A stretch of 64,000 bases of DNA from Toxorhynchites rutilus septentrionalis (lineage: Eukaryota; Arthropoda; Insecta; Diptera; Culicidae), in NCBI RefSeq assembly GCF_029784135.1, contig NC_073746.1, positions 54,658,097 through 54,722,096 of the forward strand, written 5' to 3'. Positions 56,695 to 64,000 of the stretch are shown here, piece by piece; the first letter of the stretch is position 1, and each line of letters opens with the position of its first letter. The position numbers and the translations under genes are program-made. The notes beneath the pieces were generated by a model. The model had not been told where the DNA came from. It ran no database searches and saw only the letters and a program-made list of their open reading frames with translations.

Positions 56695-57006
56695 GCAGAA
56701 AAACTGTAACAAAGACACTCGCGAAGTCATGGTCGTTTTCTCATGATATCGCTTCAAACAGTCCTAAAGTTCCTTGGCGGATTTAGCATCCTTCACCAAA
56801 TACAGTCGGCTATCTTCCACGTATAAAACAATTATCGCATGACACTTCGAATCGTCTTTCTTCCACGCTTCCGTGACTGGCTCAGGTTTCGCACTGTCAA
56901 TCACATACCATCGCTCTTCGCGTTTCAAAAGCATCTCCATTCTCGTCTTCCTAGTCGAATAATTTTGATTATTCAACCGGGCGAACAAGTATTTCTCAGC
57001 CATCAT
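56695..57006 (-). pseudogene. Copia gag N-terminus, separated from the rest
   Basis: Begins MMAEKYLFARLNNQNYSTRK with RMEMLLKREERWYVIDS and CHAIIVLYVEDSRL, the copia gag (UBN2/DUF4219-like) start. After one frameshift it continues CLKRYHEKTTMTSRVSLLQ to about 56698. The rest of this element (51543-53535) is about 3.2 kb to the left, so an insertion or rearrangement split gag. Confidence 0.8.
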
Positions 57007-57139
57007 TTCCTATTCACCGAAACGCGCTGCAAGAAAATACTTTCACTGTTGGCTAACTGTTCACAACGTACACAACCACACAACCGAATGAGTACGCGCA
57101 CACAGGTCGATATCAATCCACAACGTTTAACGTACCGAT

Positions 57140-58710
57140 TTTTTCTTTATTAATTCGTTTATTTTTACAGGCTATAATCTAAGGAACTGGAGTTCCCTAG
57201 ATGCTTGCTATGAAGGCAAGACTTTTCGCTCGTCCTCTCTCGAGCGCTTCGTGATTAATCTAGGGAACTTATTTCCCTAGATGTCGGCAATTGAGGCCTG
57301 AGAATCACGGTTTAAATTTATTAAAGCCAGGGATCTATTTCCCTGGACTTGGTTGGTCTCTTATGGGCTAAGCCCCTTTGCGTGAACAAATCCCGGCTAG
57401 GGCAGCCACAAAACTTCAACCTCTTCCGGCTCCAGTGCGGTCCGGTGAAGCGAAGCAAATGGTCTGCTTTTCGGATTGGGATTTGTTCCTTTTGGTTATA
57501 CCTTTTATAGCGTGGCGCCTGGTTGCCAACGCTTGGGTGTATCCGGATTCTGATGCGTGACGCCTGGTTGTCAACGCTTGGTGGATTTTCGGATCACGAA
57601 TTGAACTTTGAACTACGAACTTTGATTTTGAACTAACGAATTAGACTTCTGATTTGAACTGTTTGATTTGAACTGTGAAATTGAACTGTTTGATTTGAAC
57701 TGTGAAATTGAACTGTTTGATTTGAACTGTGAAATTGAACTGAATTCCTAGGCCAGAATCCCGAGTATATATACCCAAGAATTCATTCCTAGGCGTTAAA
57801 ACTATAAAGGAGAGAAGAGATCTCTCTTTCCTTCTCAGACAACCGAGCCCATATCGATTGTCTGCCTGCTATTTCCCTACATGTAATTACTACCCGCTTA
57901 TCTCTGCGGACCTCTGTCGCTCTCGCTAGAGGGGTACAATTTAGAAAGTTTATTACTCATCGTCGGCTTAAAATGTTATTTTTGTTTATAGCCCTTCGTA
58001 TGGTGATAATGGGCGAGGCCAGGCTTATTACCAGCAATGATCATCTTTCGCCTGGTGTCTTGTTGTCTTTGTGTATTCCAGGCGCCTTATCTGTCTATGC
58101 TGCCTGCTCACGGTCCCAAATGAACACGTGATTTCCTATCTTGTATGCCTGCGCTACACTATGAGTAATACGATCTATTCAGAGGATCGTGCGGGTCACA
58201 GATTTGTTCATTTATTTGTCCCTACTTTCTGGTGCGTCATGCACCGCTTGTCTGAAGCTATACAAAAGAAAAATAAGAAAGGGATGAATCACATGGCCGT
58301 ATCTGGTGATTCATTGGGCTATAAATTTTCTATGCGCTCGTTTGCACTTCAATAACATTATTTTGTTTATTGGCCGGCCTTGCTATCTAAATTGGGTCCG
58401 TAACATTCCGGCCCTGATAAATCTACTTGTTCGATTTATAAAATTCCTGAACGGACCCTATGCTACCTGTGTTACTTATATCTCTATTTGTTTACATGTT
58501 TTCGGAGCATCATTTATTTTACATTCATCCTTATATTCTAACAGAGTTTAAAAACACTTTTAAATTTCAATTCTTCGGCACGTTGCCTGGTTCCAAAGGA
58601 TGTCCTCTTCAATGCTTGGTCCATGGATCATACATCTTAGCTCTGACGCGAGCTTACATCAGTTGGCTGCATCTTTCGGATATTGGTGCTCTGGTAGCGA
58701 GCACTGACGT
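57140..58710 (-). mobile_element. Probable 3' LTR region of the BEL element
   Basis: Directly follows the BEL stop codon and a purine tract (AGGAAGAAGA on the minus strand, 58709-58719), the usual place of a polypurine tract. Contains a minus-strand TATATATA box at about 57765-57775, a three-copy 27-bp repeat (57659-57739), three short hairpins at about 57182-57345 (CTAGGGAACTTATTTCCCTAG and similar) and AATAAA-like signals on the minus strand near 57146-57164. The exact LTR ends cannot be fixed because the 5' LTR is outside the window. Confidence 0.5.
57659..57739 (+). repeat. Three-copy 27-bp tandem repeat
   Basis: CTGTTTGATTTGAACTGTGA followed by AATTGAA, repeated three times without change at 57659, 57686 and 57713. 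It sits in the presumed R/U5 part of the BEL LTR; LTRs often vary in such repeats. Confidence 0.9.
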
Positions 58711-58721
58711 CTTCTTCCTGA

Positions 58722-61700
58722 TTAGTTGATGGCTGGATCATTTCCCTTGATAATGTCCAGTACTGCAATTTTAACTGCCGGTCGTTTCAGGACACCTTTC
58801 GCGGTTTGGATCTTTGCTTGGCGAACTTGCCCGTCGCTCGCCACAAACGTTTCGATGACTCGTCCTTTAAGCCATTTTCCTGGTGGTGCGTCGTCGTCCG
58901 TGATTAAGACGATGTCGTTGACTTTGATCGGTTCTACTTTCTGCGTATTTTTATTACGCTTTAACAGAGTTGGTAAGTACTCCTTCTTCCATCGGTTCCA
59001 AAACAACTTGGAATAATGTTGAATGCGTCTCCATTGCGCTGTGTCATACTGACTGGTCGTTGGTGCATACGGTGGGGCATACTCTCCTGCTCTTCCTATT
59101 AACGCGTGGAATGGCGTCAACACTTCATCGTCGATGCAGGAGACTGGTATGTGTGTCAACGGTCGAGAGTTGACTAAAAATTCCGCTTGGATGAATGCAG
59201 CTTGCAACGTTGCTGCTGATGGCTTGCTCCTACCCCAAACTTTCAGGATCTCTGCTAGTGCTACTTTGACGTTTCTTATTAATCTCTCCCAAGCGCCTCC
59301 AAAATGTGGTGCTGAAGGTGGGTTGAATCTCCACTGGATTTCCATTTTTGCTGCTTCATTTTTGCCCATCTTCTCGTTGATTTCATTGACTAGCGACTTT
59401 AACTCTCGCTCTGCTCCAACGAAGTTCGTTCCGTTGTCGCTGTAGATACTGGTGACCTTTCCTCTTCGGTTCTGGAAGTTCCTTAACACGACCATGAACG
59501 CATCAGTACTGAGATTTTCTGCCATCTCAATATGTACTGCTCTTGTTGAGAGACAGGTGAATATGACGCCCCATCTCTTCTCGAGCGATCTCTTTACCGC
59601 TACTTCGAAAGGTCCGAAGTAATCTACTCCGCAGTTTGTAAATGGAGGTATATGCGCTTCTGTGCGGAAATGTGGTAAATCTGCCATCATCGGCTCTACC
59701 GGAGTTGCACGTCGTATTTTGCACCTATTGCAATTCTTCTTGACGTTTGCTAATACTGTTCTTATATGCAGTATCCAATACTTCTGCCGTAATGCTGCTA
59801 TGACGGTGTTTTCGCCGTGGTGGAAATATCTTTCGTGTGTTGCTTTCACGATCAAATATGTATATGGATGCTTTTGTGGGAGCAATATTGGCGTTCTTGT
59901 AGTCCATGGTACTGACATGGCTTTCTTCAAACGTCCTCCACTTCTCATTACCCCTGCCTCGTCTAGGAAGGGTGCGTAACTGACCAATGGTCCTGACGAT
60001 ATTGTTCCGCCATTGAATAAAGTTTCCATCTCTGTTGGAAATGCTTCCCATTGCATCTTTCTATAGAGCACGTTCTCAGCTCTTTGGTAGTCCTTGTACT
60101 CAATGTCTGGAATATATCCACGACGTAATCTTTCCTTTGTCCTGTTTAATACACAAAGGTTCTTCACCAATTTCCACCAATCTGAGTATTCCTTGTACTT
60201 ATCGATGAAACTAAGTTTGCTTAGTTCTTCGTGAACTAGCACTGTTTCTCTCAACTCTTCGTCTGTTTCCTTCTCTTCAATGGAAGGCCATGACGATTCT
60301 GAGAGCTTTAGGAAATCAGGTCCCTCAAACCATTGTGATTTTCCTAGCTTTTCCTTTGTGCCTTCATCGGCTGGATTTTCATCTGTTGGCACCCATCGCC
60401 ATTCATTTTTCCTGTTATCTTCCAGGATTTCACCTACTCGATGCATCACAAATACGCTTCTTCGTTTTGGACTCTTGATCCATGACAATACGGTCTGTGA
60501 ATCACTCCAAAATGTTTTGCTGACGATTTTCAACCTCGTTTCATCTATTATCGTTTTGGTTAATCGGCTTCCTAACACGGCCGCTTGTAGCTCTAGGCGT
60601 GGTATGCTCAATGGTTTGACTGGTGCTACTCTAGACTTTGCTGATAGAAGTCTTACGTGTGGTGTGTTTCCAGATATACTTCTTACGTACACACATGCAC
60701 AAAATGCTTTCTCAGAAGCATCTACAAAGGTGTGTAGTTCTACTTCACCTGTTCTTTCTTCGAGGATGTATCTTGGTATCGTTACGCTATCAGCAGATTC
60801 AATAATTTCTAACCAGTGTTGCCAGTCTGACTGCAACTTCTCGGGAATTTCGTCATCCCAATCTATATTTTCTATGTGCAGCCTTTGCATGAGGATTCTT
60901 CCATGCACAGTTATATTTGAGATGAGTCCAAGTGGATCGTAGACACTCATCACGAAAGCTAGTACCTCTCTCTTTGTTGGTAAACGTAGCATTTGTGTAA
61001 CATCACTTCCTAGCTTGTCTAATTTGATTTGATAGCCGAGTGTGTCAGACGTGGTGTTCCAATATACACCAAGTACCTTTTCTGTCATTGAATCCTTTTC
61101 TTCGAACATTTTGATTCCGGAAATTTGTACACGTTCCGAGGGTAAACTTTGCAGAAGTTCTCTGCTGTTTGACACAAAGTTTCTGATGTGGAAACCCGCG
61201 TGATCGTGAATTTTCATAACATGTAGTACTATCTCTGCTGCCTTATCAAGCTCTTCGAAACTATCCAAATAATCGTCGACGTAGTGTTGCTTGATGATTG
61301 CTTCAGTCGCCACTGGACAATATTTTCTGAATTTTTCTGCGTTGTGGTTTTTAACCGCTTGTGCACATGACGGTGAACAGGTTGATCCGAATGTCATCAC
61401 CTGCATTACGTATACATCAGGTTTCTTACTGCTATCACAATCTCTCCATAAGAATCTCTGAGCGTGTTGATCTTCAGCTCGGATTCGTACTTGGTGGAAC
61501 ATCTCTTTGATGTCTCCACATACAGCAATTGCTCCTTCTCGGAATCTTACTAAAACACCGAACAATGACGTAGTAGCATCCGGCCCTGATAACAGTTCCG
61601 TGTTGAACGATACACCTTGTGTCTTTGCCGCCGCATCGAAAACCAACCTTGGTTTAGGTGGCAACTTATTTTTGTTGTGCACAATAAAGTGTGGAAGATA

Positions 61701-63968
61701 ATACACTCTTGATATCGGCTTCATAATTTCTTCCTCTGACAGTTTGCGGATGTAGCCTTTCTTCTCGTAATCCGCAAATGTTTCTATTGCCCATTTTTTC
61801 AACTCTGGGTATTTTTTTAACGTTCTCTCACTCGTTGTCAGCCTCTTTGCTGCATTGTTGTAGCTATTTGGAAATTTCGTTTCCTCATCTTTCCATAGAA
61901 GTCCAACTTCGTATCTACCATCCTTGTATTTCATAGTACTTCTTAGAATTTGTTCAGCCTTTTCTTCTTCAGCTGATTTTGGTAGATTCTTGACTACCTT
62001 AACGCCGAAGTCTTCGGTGGAGAAATATTTCTGCAAAGCCTTGTTCATTTCATCTTCTTGCTGAATGACCATGATGTGTCCGCCTTGCACATTGGACGAT
62101 ATGTTGCCGAACATGAACCATCCAAGTTTGGTTCGTAGCGCTGTGGGCTCGTTCGGTTTTCTCATTCGCCTTTCGAATGGAATTAACAAGTGACTGTGAC
62201 TCAGTCCAATTAATATCGTCGGGCGTATACTGCTGTAACTGCTCAACGGCAGATTCTTGAGGTATGGATACCTTTTCTCCATCACCTCCTTGTTGAAGCT
62301 TTGCTCTGGGAGTTGGAGATTCTTTATCGTTCTCACTCCTTTCATGACGTATTCTTTTTCATTGTTGCCGTTGATTCGTACCTGAACTCTACGGCTGTTT
62401 TGTTCGTTTCTCGTGACGTTCTGCGTCCACTTTAGCATTAACGGATCAATTCTTCCGTTGAGCCCTAACTTGTTCGCAATCTCCTCGTCTATTAGAGAGA
62501 GTGATGACCCCGCATCCAAGAAAGCGAACGTGTTGATGATTTTGTCATTATTTTTCAACGTCACAGGAACTATTTGGTAGAATACGTTGGATTTTGTTAG
62601 TTGTTGGTGATTGTGTATCTCACCATCTGCTTGTGTATCTGGACTATGCTGTCCTTCCGACTGATTTGAATCACTTGATTCTCTCTCATGAGATTTATGA
62701 ATTAATGGATGATGTTTGAACTTACATCCATTAATTCCACATTGTTTTGCTCTTTTGCAGTCTCGCATCATATGGTTTGTAAATGCGAGACAGCTCAAGC
62801 ATACCTTTGCCTTAAAGGCTAATTCATTTCGCTTTTCAGGCTTCATAGCCTTAAATCTGGTGCATTCGAGGAGTTTGTGGTTTCCCCGACATGCTTCACA
62901 ATTGCGTTTTATTATTGTCGATCTATTTTCCTGATGCGTATTTACGTTAAATCGACGCTCAGGCCTCGTGTCTCGCGGCTGCGATCTGTTAATTTCTCGC
63001 GGCTGCGGTCTGCTTGTTTCTCGCGGCTGCGGCCTGCTGGTGCCATTCAGCAGTCTATTGGTTCTCGAATGAGGCTTCAGCCACTCATTGAGATCAGCTA
63101 AAGTCTTTGCCCCGTCGTACATTTCTTCAGTCCACTTCACCTGTAGACCGTAGGGCATTTTCCTTATGATCTCTTCCACCAATCGGTGGTCAATCAGGAA
63201 TTCTTCTCTATCCATAAGAGAAACATTACAGACGAGATTATCCAGTGCTTCGGATATCTCGGTAATCAAATTCCGACTCTCCCTTTTGATATTGGTGAGT
63301 TCGGCTAGTAGTTCTTTATAGACTAGTTCGGGTCTTCCGAAATTATCTTCTAGTCTATCAATTATTTGGTCCATATTATTTGGATCCATCATTAACTGTC
63401 GGACGCTCCTCTCTGCGTTCCCGTACAGCACTGTTTGCAGGCGATTCAAATTTTCAAGCCTGTTAAATTGACCTTGTTTTGTGGTCTCATCAAAGGCCTT
63501 TTTAAATTTCGGCCATTCTCTGGCCGCACCTCCATATTTTGGCAAGCTCATGAGTGCTTGTCGCTTTAGGTAGACAGTCCATTCTGGCTCTGCCTCCTGA
63601 TTTTGACCTTCGATGCTGTCATTATTGTGTGCTGAACTTGTACCTGGTTCAGCTTCGAATCTCGTTGTCCTCATGGACTTTACCAGAGCCTCCATTGCTG
63701 CTCTGTTCTCTTGCAAAATTTCTTGCAAGCTGTCTCCGGAAACTGATTGTCTGACTTTGACTTTCAGTTCCATCATTTCCCTTTCTGTGCTCATGCACTT
63801 AGGGCATACCCACCTTTCATCTTTCTTGGGTAGGTATGTGAGTCCCACACATGAAATGTGGAACTACCGATCGCATTCATCGCATGCGACCATGTCCTCT
63901 TTCTTGTCTTTGTCCGTACACAGACGGCAGTGCCCATTAGGGTTGGCTTTATATGCGTATGTAGCCAT
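58722..63968 (-). pseudogene. BEL/Pao retrotransposon gag-pol, nearly intact, one nonsense codon
   Basis: Starts with ATG at 63968 (MATYAYKANPNGHCRLC), a PHD-type zinc finger (CRLC, CDEC, HISC, CPKC) broken by a TAG at 63866-63864 after CDECDR. From there 1,708 codons are open to a TAA at 58722. Domain order: gag DUF1759-like segment (PKYGGAAREWPKFKKAF), zinc knuckles (CEACRGNHKLLEC, CLSC), aspartic protease (FLDAGSSLSLID), reverse transcriptase (HYVDDYLDSF), RNase H (HTFVDASEKAF, IPRLELQAA), integrase H2C2 finger (HERYFHHGEN..CNRCK), catalytic core (CGVDYFGPF, YSDNGTNFVGA, GGAWERLIRN) and a C-terminal DUF5641-like domain (PGKWLKGRVIE). Full length for the family. With a single lesion it is a young insertion. 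The 5' LTR and primer-binding site lie right of the window. Confidence 0.93.
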
Positions 63969-64000
63969 TTTAATTAACGTGATTCCTTCTTGAATACACG

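Noticed and set aside
58071..58729. Plus-strand small open frames in 58.0-58.7 kb
   Set aside because: They lie in the presumed BEL 3' LTR and have no recognisable domain.

Overview
The window looks like a mosquito (culicine) nuclear genome segment. Evidence: 60-70 nt introns with GT-AG ends, a thioester-containing protein (TEP) gene typical of dipteran immunity, mosquito-type DD37E mariners (spacing counted in the sequence), tRNA-derived SINEs ending in (GAA)n, BEL and copia LTR elements, and many MITEs. The species cannot be fixed from the sequence alone.

Layout. (1) Positions 1-30.8 kb hold one large minus-strand gene of the alpha-2-macroglobulin/TEP family, read right to left. A roughly 11 kb exon (19704-30764) encodes about 3,690 residues of Thr/Ser-rich mucin-like repeats. 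It splices in phase to MG1, MG2, MG3, MG4 and MG5 exons (17666-19635). A 16.4 kb intron (1232-17665) follows, then MG6, a 43-nt microexon, MG7/CUB, and the exon carrying the thioester region, which runs off the left edge. The thioester motif reads GNGES instead of GCGEQ. (2) The 16.4 kb intron is a nested transposon nest: two copies of one TA-flanked MITE, one split by a 9.2 kb hAT-like unit with an exact 8-bp target duplication, the other split by a Tc1-like element. That Tc1-like element contains a degenerate divergent histone H2A-H2B pair with both histone 3' stem-loops. (3) 30.9-33.5 kb holds no recognised gene; TEP 5' exons or promoter may lie there. (4) 33.5-43.0 kb is a foldback element broken by a non-LTR retrotransposon, itself broken by a mariner; 3,827 bp of this is duplicated in tandem, nearly identically. 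(5) 43-51.5 kb is AT-rich repeat DNA with a perfect 36-bp hairpin, two MITEs and a 35-bp minisatellite. (6) 51.5-57.0 kb is a decayed minus-strand copia element whose gag is split by an insertion containing a fourth mariner. (7) 57.1-63.97 kb is a nearly intact minus-strand BEL/Pao element, interrupted by one nonsense codon in its N-terminal PHD-type finger, with its 3' LTR region to the left.

The only host protein-coding gene I can support is the mucin-TEP fusion. Inference: it would be a secreted, heavily O-glycosylated, thioester-less complement-like protein. Everything else is mobile DNA, its fossils, or captured host pseudogenes.
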